Source: an uncultured bacterium
Lineage (GTDB): Bacteria; Chloroflexota; Anaerolineae; JACIWP01
DNA: 5,585 bases
Direction: 5' to 3'
NCBI GenBank assembly: GCA_903872005.1
Contig: CAIQJD010000712.1
Location: forward strand, 1-5,585
Shown: positions 1 to 5,523 of the stretch, one piece after another
Position numbering within the stretch: position 1 is the stretch's first letter
Layout of the letters: every line of letters starts with the position of its first letter
Program-made: the position numbers and the translations under genes
Notes under the pieces: model-generated
The model's input: the letters and a program-made list of their open reading frames with translations, nothing else
Told to the model about the DNA's origin: nothing
Databases searched by the model: none

Positions 1-253
1 GCCGAAGCCCGACTACAACCCGGCCTATCAGTTCACGCCGCTGGCCTTCAAGATGGAAGAGTACGCCGACGCGCGCCGGCCGGAGATGAACGAGATCCCC
101 GTGACGGAGCGGCGCGGCAACTTCCGCGAAGTGGACCTGGGCCTGAAGAAAGATGAAGCGCAGAACGAATGCCGGCGCTGCCTGCGCTGCGACCTGGAAT
201 GGATGGAAACGGTGAAGAAAGTCAAAATCCCGTCGGCCATCCCCGAAGCGTGA
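1..253 (+). CDS. Flavin/Fe-S oxidoreductase subunit, C-terminal end (HoxF/NuoF- or GltD-like), 5' partial
   Basis: This is the last 83 residues of a protein whose beginning lies outside the window; the reading frame starts at base 2 and ends at the TGA at 251-253. The visible part reads as a tail rich in charged residues, with the pattern ERRGNFREVDLG followed by ECRRCLRCDLEW. An EAxRCLxCD ending of this kind is familiar from FAD-dependent, GltD-like oxidoreductases, including those fused to NuoF-type NADH-dehydrogenase modules. The three cysteines are spaced CxxCxxC and could help bind an Fe-S cluster, but this is inference. It lies 53 bp upstream of the HoxU-like gene, so it is probably the subunit that exchanges electrons with NAD(P) in the hydrogenase complex. 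The catalytic and nucleotide-binding parts are not visible, so a HoxF/NuoF fusion cannot be told from a stand-alone GltD-like subunit. Confidence 0.6.
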   Translation, partial: PKPDYNPAYQFTPLAFKMEEYADARRPEMNEIPVTERRGNFREVDLGLKKDEAQNECRRCLRCDLEWMETVKKVKIPSAIPEA

Positions 254-291
254 ACCGGACCAGGGCAACTGGCTCTCTCATCAGCGTAACT

Positions 292-298
292 AAGGAGG
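292..298 (+). promoter_or_regulatory. Strong Shine-Dalgarno sequence for the HoxU-like gene
   Basis: AAGGAGG lies 8 bases before the ATG at 307. It is a near-perfect match to the anti-Shine-Dalgarno sequence and fixes the start of the gene. No promoter-like boxes are evident in the 53-bp gap, so the gene is probably read from an upstream operon promoter. Confidence 0.85.
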
Positions 299-306
299 CG
301 TGACTG

Positions 307-2004
307 ATGCCCACGGTGAACATCACCATCAACGGTAAGCAGATCACCGCGCAGGCTGGACAGACCGTCCTACAGGCCGCCCAGGGCGCCGGCATAGACA
401 TCCCCGTGCTGTGCCAGCACCCCGCGATCAGTACCTGGGGCGCCTGTCGCATCTGCCTGGTCGAGATCGCCAAACAGCGCGGCCTGCAGCCGGCCTGCAC
501 CTTCCCCATCTCGGAAGGCATGGAGGTCTGGACAGAATCGGAGAAAGTGGTCAAAATCCGCAAGTTCGTGCTGGAGCTGCTCTTCTCCGAGCGCAACCAC
601 TACTGCATGTTTTGCGAAATGAGCGGGGACTGCGAGCTGCAAAACCTGGCCTACCGCTACGGCCTGGATCACTGGATCTATCCCCGCCCCTACGAGAAGC
701 TGGGCGTGGACGCCAGCCGCAAGTACTTCATCATGGATCATAACCGCTGCGTGCTGTGCCGGCGTTGCGTGCGCGCCTGCGCCGAAATCGCCGCCAGCCA
801 CACGCTGGGCATCCGCGAGCGCGGCGCCCGCTCCATGATTATGGCCGACCATGACGTCCCCTTCGGCGCATCCACCTGCGTCGAGTGCGGCAGTTGCTTG
901 CAGGTCTGCCCCACCGGCGCGCTGATTGATCGCCGCAGCTCCTATGGCGGCCGCGAGAAAGAAGTGACCCACACCAAGACGACCTGTATGCAGTGCAGCA
1001 TCGGCTGCGCCCTGGACGTGGTCACGCGCCACGGCCGGCTGCTGCGGGTGGATGGCGTGTGGGACGCCGGCCCCGGCCAGGGCCTCCTCTGCGTCGCCGG
1101 CCGCTTCCAGCCGCTCTACGAAACGCGGACGCGCCTGACCCAACCGCTGGCGCGCCAGAAGGATCAGCTCGTCCCAACCACCTGGGATGACGCCCTGGCG
1201 CGCATCGCCGCCAAACTGCGCGGCGGCAAAGTCCTGGGCGTGGCGACCGGCGCGGCCACCAACGAGGTCTACGCCGCCTTCGCCGGCCTGATGCAGAAGG
1301 CCAAAGGCGCGGCCGGCCGGCTGGAGCCGACCCTGCCGGCCCTGGGCTACGGCAAAGCCGGCGCGCTGGGCGACATCGCCGCATCCGACTTCATCATCGT
1401 CGCCGGCGCCGACCCGCTGGCCGACCACCGCGTCGCCGGCTACTTCATCAAGCGGGCGCTGGATCACGGGGCGCGCCTGGCGCTGCTGGGCAGCGCCGAC
1501 GGCAGCCTGAGCGCCTACGCGAACCTGACCCTGGCCGACGGGAACGCCGGCCCGGCCGTGCAGCTTGCCAGCCAGGCCGAAAAGCCGGTCGTCGTCTATG
1601 GCGCCGGCATGGCGCCGGCGACCATCGCCGGCCTGAAACCGCTGGCCGACAAGGCGCTCTTCATCGGCCTGGAGCCGGCCCGCAACGGCCAGGGCGCGCT
1701 GGCCGCCGGCCTGCAGCCCATCGGCCCACAGAAGGCCGATGCGCTCTACCTGCTGGCGGGCGAAGCCCCCGCCGACGGCATGGCCGGCTATCTCAACGGC
1801 GCGTTCACCATCGTCCAGGCTGCCTACGCCTCGCCGCTGACCGAAAAGGCCGATGTGGTCCTGCCGGCGCCTATCTGGGCCGAGCGGGCCGGCCACATCA
1901 CCAACCTGAGCGGCCAGACGTGCGCCGTGCAGCCGGCAACGCAGATGGCCGCCGGCGCGCGCGACGAAACGGACGTGCTGCAAGCTCTGGCGCAGATGCT
2001 CTAG
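307..2004 (+). CDS. hoxU: HoxU-like diaphorase Fe-S subunit with NuoG/formate dehydrogenase-like C-terminal extension
   Basis: This 565-residue protein carries the wire of Fe-S clusters that links the hydrogenase to its flavin partner. Seen in the sequence: an N-terminal plant-type [2Fe-2S] domain (Cys36, 47, 50, 64); a His-Cys3 [4Fe-4S] site (His98, Cys100, 103, 109) with the H-x-C spacing of HoxU rather than the H-x3-C of NuoG; two ferredoxin-type [4Fe-4S] sites (Cys148, 151, 154, 158 and Cys191, 194, 197, 201); and a further site of the molybdopterin-oxidoreductase type (Cys227, 230, 234, 262). The remaining 300 residues resemble a shortened molybdopterin-oxidoreductase domain, including a late VVLPAPIWAERAGHITN block at 517-533. 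Classical HoxU ends at about 240 residues, while true formate dehydrogenases and most NuoG proteins exceed 700. The extension is therefore probably structural and lacks Mo/W cofactor, which is inference. The gene sits directly upstream of hoxY. The symbol is by similarity; nuoG or hydB-like names would also be defensible. Confidence 0.82.
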   Translation: MPTVNITINGKQITAQAGQTVLQAAQGAGIDIPVLCQHPAISTWGACRICLVEIAKQRGLQPACTFPISEGMEVWTESEKVVKIRKFVLELLFSERNHYCMFCEMSGDCELQNLAYRYGLDHWIYPRPYEKLGVDASRKYFIMDHNRCVLCRRCVRACAEIAASHTLGIRERGARSMIMADHDVPFGASTCVECGSCLQVCPTGALIDRRSSYGGREKEVTHTKTTCMQCSIGCALDVVTRHGRLLRVDGVWDAGPGQGLLCVAGRFQPLYETRTRLTQPLARQKDQLVPTTWDDALARIAAKLRGGKVLGVATGAATNEVYAAFAGLMQKAKGAAGRLEPTLPALGYGKAGALGDIAASDFIIVAGADPLADHRVAGYFIKRALDHGARLALLGSADGSLSAYANLTLADGNAGPAVQLASQAEKPVVVYGAGMAPATIAGLKPLADKALFIGLEPARNGQGALAAGLQPIGPQKADALYLLAGEAPADGMAGYLNGAFTIVQAAYASPLTEKADVVLPAPIWAERAGHITNLSGQTCAVQPATQMAAGARDETDVLQALAQML

Positions 2005-2030
2005 GGCCAGGCATCCAGACTCACGCATGA

Positions 2031-2034
2031 GGAG
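2031..2034 (+). promoter_or_regulatory. Shine-Dalgarno sequence for hoxY
   Basis: GGAG, within the context TGAGGAGTT, lies 7 bases before the ATG at 2042 and supports that start. The 37-bp gap after the HoxU-like stop codon shows no terminator, in keeping with one transcript. Confidence 0.7.
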
Positions 2035-2041
2035 TTAAGAC

Positions 2042-2584
2042 ATGGGCAAGATCCGAATCGCAATGGACTGGCTGGATGCCTGCGCCGGCTGCGAAATGTC
2101 CATCCTGGACATTGACGAACGCATCGTCACGCTGCTGGAGCATGCCGAATTGACATCCACGCCCATTACGGACCTGAAGCACCCGCCCAAAGACGGCGTC
2201 GAAGTGGGCATCCTGACCGGCTCGGTCAGCAACCACCACCAGATCGAAGTCACCGCAGAGATGCGCCATGCCGCCAAGATCCTGATCGCCTTTGGCGATT
2301 GCGCGGTGATGGGCGGCATCTGCACCATGCGTAACTTCTTCCCCACGGAAGAAGTGATGCGCCGGGGCTACATCGAGACCGAGAGCACGGTGGATGGCGT
2401 GATCCCCGATTCGCCGGAACTGGGCCATTTGACCGACAAAGTGATGGCGGTAGACGAGGTGGCGCCGGTGGATGTCTATCTGCCGGGATGTCCTCCTTCG
2501 GCCGATGCCTTCTGGTATGTGGTGACGGAGCTGCTGGCCGGCCGCAAGCCGGCGCTGAGCGACGAGAACCTCCAATACGAATGA
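2042..2584 (+). CDS. hoxY: [NiFe]-hydrogenase small subunit, HoxY type
   Basis: This 180-residue protein is the small subunit of a soluble bidirectional [NiFe]-hydrogenase. It passes electrons between the Ni-Fe site of HoxH and the diaphorase module. The four cysteines expected for the proximal [4Fe-4S] cluster are present: Cys14 and Cys17 in DACAGCEMS, Cys87 in FGDCAVMGG, and Cys150 in LPGCPPS. The compact size with only this cluster is typical of HoxY and of the related NuoB/20-kDa fold. Uptake-type small subunits have about 300 residues, extra clusters and a Tat signal. No signal peptide or membrane segment is seen, so it should be cytoplasmic. It lies 37 bp after the HoxU-like gene and 28 bp before hoxH, the usual U-Y-H order. 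Cys94 is an additional cysteine near the third ligand and need not bind a cluster. Confidence 0.93.
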   Translation: MGKIRIAMDWLDACAGCEMSILDIDERIVTLLEHAELTSTPITDLKHPPKDGVEVGILTGSVSNHHQIEVTAEMRHAAKILIAFGDCAVMGGICTMRNFFPTEEVMRRGYIETESTVDGVIPDSPELGHLTDKVMAVDEVAPVDVYLPGCPPSADAFWYVVTELLAGRKPALSDENLQYE

Positions 2585-2598
2585 CGCCTGGCAACGTG

Positions 2599-2604
2599 AA
2601 GGAG
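2599..2604 (+). promoter_or_regulatory. Shine-Dalgarno sequence for hoxH
   Basis: AAGGAG lies 8 bases before the ATG at 2613 and clearly marks the start of the large-subunit gene. Confidence 0.8.
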
Positions 2605-2612
2605 AAACATAA

Positions 2613-4037
2613 ATGGGAGAAAAGATAACCATCGCGCCGGTGACGCGCATTGAAGGGCATGCTCGCATCACCCTGCACTTGAACGACGAAGGCCAAGTGG
2701 CGGAATCGTACTTCCACGTAGACCAATTCCGCGGCTTCGAGAAGTTCAGCGAGGGGCGCATGTTCTTTGAGATGCCCGTCATCACCCCGCGCATCTGCGG
2801 CATCTGCCCGGTGAGCCACCACCTGGCCGCGGCCAAAGCCTGCGATGGCGTCATTGGCGCCAGACTGACGCCCACGGCGCACAAGCTGCGCTCCTTGATG
2901 CACAAAGGGCAATACATCCACTCGCACGGCATGCACTTCTTCGAGCTGGCCGGCCCCGATCTGCTCCTGGGCTTCGACGCCGACCCGGCCATCCGCAACG
3001 TGGTGGGGATCGTGCAGGCCGCGCCCGATCTGGCGGTGAAAGCCGTCCAGTTGCGCGCCTACGGCCAAGAGATCATCCGCCGGCTCTCCGGCCGGCGCAT
3101 CCACCCGCGCTGGGCCATCCCCGGCGGCGTGAACAACGCCCTCTCCGTGGAAGACCGCGACTGGATGCTGCGGGAATGGGACAAACACCTGGAGACCTGC
3201 AAGGCCGGCGTCGCCATCGGCAAGGACTGGATCGAGAAGAACCAGAAGCTCATGCAAGAGTTCGCCGTCTTTTCGACGGGCTACATGGGCATGGTGGACC
3301 CCGACGGGGCGCTGCGCCTGTACGACGGCCAGATTCGCCTAGTGGATCAGGAAGGCAAGCAGTTGGAGCAGTTCGACCCCAGCCGCTACCTGGACTACAT
3401 CGGCGAGCATGTCGAGCGCTGGTCGTACCTCAAGTTCCCGTTCTACAAGAAGATGGGCTGGCCGGCCGGCGTCTACCGCGTCGGCCCCCTGGGCCGGCTC
3501 AACGCCGCGACCTACATTGACACGCCCCTGGCCCAGTCCGAAATGAAGATCTGGAAGTCGCTCAATGGCGGCCGGCCGGTGGAAGGCACCCTCTACTTCC
3601 ACTATGCCCGCCTGATTGAGCTGGTCTTCTGCATGGAACGGGCGCGCGAGCTGCTGGAAGACCCCGACATCCTCCGCACCGATCTGGTCACCGAATCGGA
3701 CGTGATCACCGGCGAAGGCGTCGGCTGCGTCGAAGCGCCGCGCGGCACGCTCTTCCATCACTACTGGACCGATCAGCAGGGCGTCATCACCAAAGCCAAC
3801 CTGATCGTCGCCACCGGCCACAACAACTACTCGATGAGCAAGTCGGTGGACATGGTCGCCAAACGCTTCGTGGATGGCAAGAAGCTGACCGAAGGGATGC
3901 TCAACCGCGTCGAAGCGGCCATCCGCGCCCATGACCCGTGCCTCTCCTGCTCGACCCATGCCATTGGCAAGATGCCGATGGTGGTGGAGCTGTACGGGCC
4001 GGACGGCGCGCTGGTAGATTGCGCCCAGCGCGACTAG
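2613..4037 (+). CDS. hoxH: [NiFe]-hydrogenase large (catalytic) subunit, HoxH type
   Basis: This 474-residue protein holds the Ni-Fe(CN)2(CO) centre that cleaves or produces H2. The N-terminus has the family signature PVTRIEGHARI (residues 9-19). The L1 motif RICGICPVSHH supplies Cys62 and Cys65, and the C-terminal L2 motif DPCLSCSTH supplies Cys443 and Cys446, so all four metal-binding cysteines are present. Length and motif wording match cytoplasmic group 3 (HoxH) enzymes, and the protein looks intact. About 25 residues follow His449. In this family a nickel-dependent protease removes such a tail after metal insertion, so residues from about Ala450 to Asp474 should be cleaved off. A candidate for that protease begins at 5524. 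HoxH pairs with the HoxY encoded 28 bp upstream. Base composition and codon use match the genes before it and differ from the genes after it. Confidence 0.96.
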   Translation: MGEKITIAPVTRIEGHARITLHLNDEGQVAESYFHVDQFRGFEKFSEGRMFFEMPVITPRICGICPVSHHLAAAKACDGVIGARLTPTAHKLRSLMHKGQYIHSHGMHFFELAGPDLLLGFDADPAIRNVVGIVQAAPDLAVKAVQLRAYGQEIIRRLSGRRIHPRWAIPGGVNNALSVEDRDWMLREWDKHLETCKAGVAIGKDWIEKNQKLMQEFAVFSTGYMGMVDPDGALRLYDGQIRLVDQEGKQLEQFDPSRYLDYIGEHVERWSYLKFPFYKKMGWPAGVYRVGPLGRLNAATYIDTPLAQSEMKIWKSLNGGRPVEGTLYFHYARLIELVFCMERARELLEDPDILRTDLVTESDVITGEGVGCVEAPRGTLFHHYWTDQQGVITKANLIVATGHNNYSMSKSVDMVAKRFVDGKKLTEGMLNRVEAAIRAHDPCLSCSTHAIGKMPMVVELYGPDGALVDCAQRD

Positions 4038-4060
4038 CGCGCAGCATCACGATGATAGAT

Positions 4061-4124
4061 GGGGACACAGAGGACATGCGGCGGAGGAAGAGACGTCATC
4101 AGCTTTTGTGTTCTCTGTGTCTCC
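4061..4124 (+). repeat. Long imperfect inverted repeat in the gap after hoxH
   Basis: The left arm, GGGGACACAGAGGACA (4061-4076), can pair with the right arm, TGTTCTCTGTGTCTCC (4109-4124). All 16 positions pair if two G-U wobbles are allowed, leaving a loop of about 32 bases that contains the palindrome GACGTC (4092-4097). There is no T-run after the right arm, so it is not a standard intrinsic terminator, although it could stabilise or end the hox transcript. The CACAGAG/CTCTGTG wording is like that of small dispersed palindromic elements found in many environmental bacterial genomes. Whether this is one of several copies in this genome cannot be told from a single window. No protein is encoded in the gap from 4038 to 4198. 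Confidence 0.6.
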
Positions 4125-4142
4125 ACCACTGAGCCAGTCGTC

Positions 4143-4178
4143 ATGCTTGAGTGAACTTCGCCGGTTTCGGCGTAGCAT
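4143..4178 (+). repeat. Small nested palindrome upstream of the DUF3800 gene
   Basis: An inner hairpin, CGCCG (4159-4163) and CGGCG (4168-4172) around the loop GTTT, lies inside a second pair of arms, ATGCT (4143-4147) and AGCAT (4174-4178). The space between outer and inner arms is asymmetric: 11 bases on the left and 1 on the right. The structure ends a few bases before the ribosome-binding site of the next gene. It could be a hairpin in the mRNA leader, an operator, or the trace of a recombination site at the edge of an inserted segment. None of these can be decided from the sequence. Confidence 0.35.
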
Positions 4179-4184
4179 AATTCT

Positions 4185-4188
4185 GGAG
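4185..4188 (+). promoter_or_regulatory. Ribosome-binding site supporting a GTG start for the DUF3800 gene
   Basis: GGAG lies 10 bases before the GTG at 4199. The DUF3800 frame has no ATG that would keep the conserved N-terminal IYCDES strand, so this site and the GTG define the start. The ATG at 4189 is in a different frame. Confidence 0.6.
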
Positions 4189-4198
4189 ATGCAGCCTG

Positions 4199-4897
4199 GT
4201 GAGCGAAGTTCTTAACATCTACTGTGATGAGAGTTGTCACCTAGAAAGAGATCGCCAGCCCGTCATGGTATTGGGCGCCGTTTGGTGTCCGGCGGAGAAG
4301 ACCCGAGAGATCGCGACGCGCCTGCGAGAGATCAAAGAGCGGCATGACGTCCCGGCTCTCTTCGAGATCAAATGGACTAAAGTATCGCCGGCGAAAATCC
4401 GTTTGTACCAAGATGTCATGGACTATTTCTTTGATGATGATGACCTTCACTTTCGGGCGCTAATCGTGCCGGACAAATCCCGGCTCAGGCATGCGGATTT
4501 TCATCAAAGCCATGATGACTGGTACTACAAGATGTATTTTGATATGCTGAAGATCATTCTCAAACCGCATTCTCACTACCGGGTATATCTTGACATCAAG
4601 GATACGCGAAGCGCAGACAGAGTGGCGAGGCTTCACAATGTGCTGTGCAACAACATGTATGACTTCTCACGCGAGATCATTGAGCGCGTCCAGACCGTGC
4701 GTTCGGAGGAGATTGAACAACTGCAATTGGCAGACCTGCTGATTGGAACGGTTTCGTACGCCAATCGCAATCTGGCTACAAGCACAGCAAAACTGGCTCT
4801 GGTAGAGCGTATGAGACGCCGTTCAGGTTATCAACTGACTCGGACAACCCTGTTACAAGAAACCAAAGTCAATCTCTTTCTCTGGCACGCTTCGTAA
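4199..4897 (+). CDS. DUF3800 domain protein (RNase H-like fold, function unknown)
   Basis: This 232-residue soluble protein spans a whole DUF3800 domain. Family traits seen are the opening strand IYCDES (Asp10, Glu11), a hydrophobic VMVLGAVWC strand (22-30), the FEIKWTKVS motif (55-63), the later strand YRVYLDIKD with Asp132, and the closing helix LQLADLLIGTVSYANR with Asp179. DUF3800 is regarded as an RNase H-like fold. The acidic residues Asp10, Glu56, Asp132 and Asp179 are suitably placed to form a metal-binding nuclease centre, but this is inference and no substrate is known. Such genes are scattered across bacteria, often in accessory or defence-associated DNA. The start is a GTG. The gene is AT-richer than hoxH and uses many A/T-ending codons, which suggests transfer. 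It is probably co-transcribed with the gene 18 bp downstream. It has no evident tie to the hydrogenase. Confidence 0.8.
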   Translation: MSEVLNIYCDESCHLERDRQPVMVLGAVWCPAEKTREIATRLREIKERHDVPALFEIKWTKVSPAKIRLYQDVMDYFFDDDDLHFRALIVPDKSRLRHADFHQSHDDWYYKMYFDMLKIILKPHSHYRVYLDIKDTRSADRVARLHNVLCNNMYDFSREIIERVQTVRSEEIEQLQLADLLIGTVSYANRNLATSTAKLALVERMRRRSGYQLTRTTLLQETKVNLFLWHAS

Positions 4898-4915
4898 AGA
4901 GGACAGTTTCGATTC

Positions 4916-5401
4916 ATGGCGAATCTACCCGAATGGCTCCCTCCGTTGGTGCTGTTGAGCGATTGCGCGGGGGATTGGCCGCAATATCTTGCAAAACTCT
5001 ATACGTTTTTCAAGCGAGATTTTGTAGAGAGCACGCCATCTTTTCAAGGCCGGCGAATTGGGTTGAAACGGCTACCCTTTGTGCAAAGCAAAGAGGCGAC
5101 GTTCTGGCATTTGATCTCCGAGGGATCCGAGGAGGATGACCGTTTGCCAGAAATGCGACGCTGTGAACGAGTGCGCTGGCCGCGTCCTATCATTGAACGT
5201 GACCCCAATACGGAGATCAAGGTCTGGAGGAATCGGAGACACGGGGAAACGCGGATATGCCTCTGGGTAGAAGATGCCGAGTACCTCGTGGTGCTGGCAG
5301 AGCGTAGAGAACATATCCTTTTGTGGACCGCATACCCGGTCAAAGAACCGCATCGGAAAAGAAAGTTGCGGAAGGAATACGAAGAAGCCGTAAAAGGCTA
5401 G
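4916..5401 (+). CDS. Uncharacterised 161-residue protein, possible BECR-fold ribonuclease/toxin-like
   Basis: No named family is recognised with certainty. The protein has an N-terminal helical part (about 1-35, including DWPQYLAKLYTFFKRDF) and a basic segment, GRRIGLKRLPF. A central block, TFWHLISEG, then RRCERVRWPRPIIE (81-94), contains His65 and several arginines. The C-terminal half has alternating strands (IKVWRN, RICLWVE, EYLVVLAER), then HILLWTAYPV (133-142) and a basic helix, HRKRKLRKEYEEAVKG. A histidine near the first third, a Thr-Ala-Tyr strand near the end and many positive charges recall BECR-fold ribonucleases (Barnase, EndoU, colicin E5/D, RelE), but this is inference from pattern only. 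The gene lies 18 bp after the DUF3800 gene in the same strand, with a GAGGA site 12 bases before the ATG, and the two are likely one operon. No short antitoxin-like gene is beside it. It shares the lower GC of its partner. Confidence 0.6.
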   Translation: MANLPEWLPPLVLLSDCAGDWPQYLAKLYTFFKRDFVESTPSFQGRRIGLKRLPFVQSKEATFWHLISEGSEEDDRLPEMRRCERVRWPRPIIERDPNTEIKVWRNRRHGETRICLWVEDAEYLVVLAERREHILLWTAYPVKEPHRKRKLRKEYEEAVKG

Positions 5402-5422
5402 CGCCGCCCCGCAGGACGGCGC
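5401..5422 (+). terminator. Weak terminator-like hairpin after the two-gene cassette
   Basis: GCGCCG (5401-5406) pairs with CGGCGC (5417-5422) around a 10-base loop, starting at the last base of the upstream stop codon. The following bases, GTTACTCCTTCT, contain some T but no continuous run. The hairpin may attenuate rather than end transcription, and its role is uncertain. Confidence 0.35.
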
Positions 5423-5523
5423 CGTTACTCCTTCTACACATGGCAGATGAGCTACTTCAATTATACATTCTGGAGGATCGAAAGTCAAGTGTTTTGCGGA
5501 AGTCATATTATGGTTAGTCATCC

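Noticed and set aside
370..2028. A 552-codon open frame on the minus strand opposite the HoxU-like gene
   Set aside because: It mirrors a gene with clear Fe-S motifs. The translation is low in complexity, rich in Gly/Ala/Arg/Gln and without recognisable domains. Long antisense frames of this kind are expected in GC-rich genes.
2250..3257. Long minus-strand frames opposite hoxY and hoxH (also 2021-2998 and 3339-3959)
   Set aside because: They lie opposite convincingly identified genes and show no domain, ribosome-binding site or sensible start.
4028..4042. GCGCG/CGCGC hairpin over the hoxH stop codon as a terminator
   Set aside because: The stem has only five pairs and no T-run follows; such stems are common by chance in GC-rich DNA.
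3938..4132. A 64-codon plus-strand frame over the hoxH 3' end and the following gap
   Set aside because: Most of it overlaps hoxH in another frame, and its composition is arginine-rich without any family resemblance.
4176..4181. CATAAT as a -10 box for the DUF3800 gene
   Set aside because: Transcription would begin at about 4188 and remove the GGAG ribosome-binding site at 4185-4188. There is no -35 box at the right distance; TTGAGT at 4147-4152 is 23 bases away.
5323..5517. A 64-codon plus-strand frame overlapping the end of the 161-residue gene
   Set aside because: It overlaps a better-supported gene in another frame and has no ribosome-binding site or recognisable motif.
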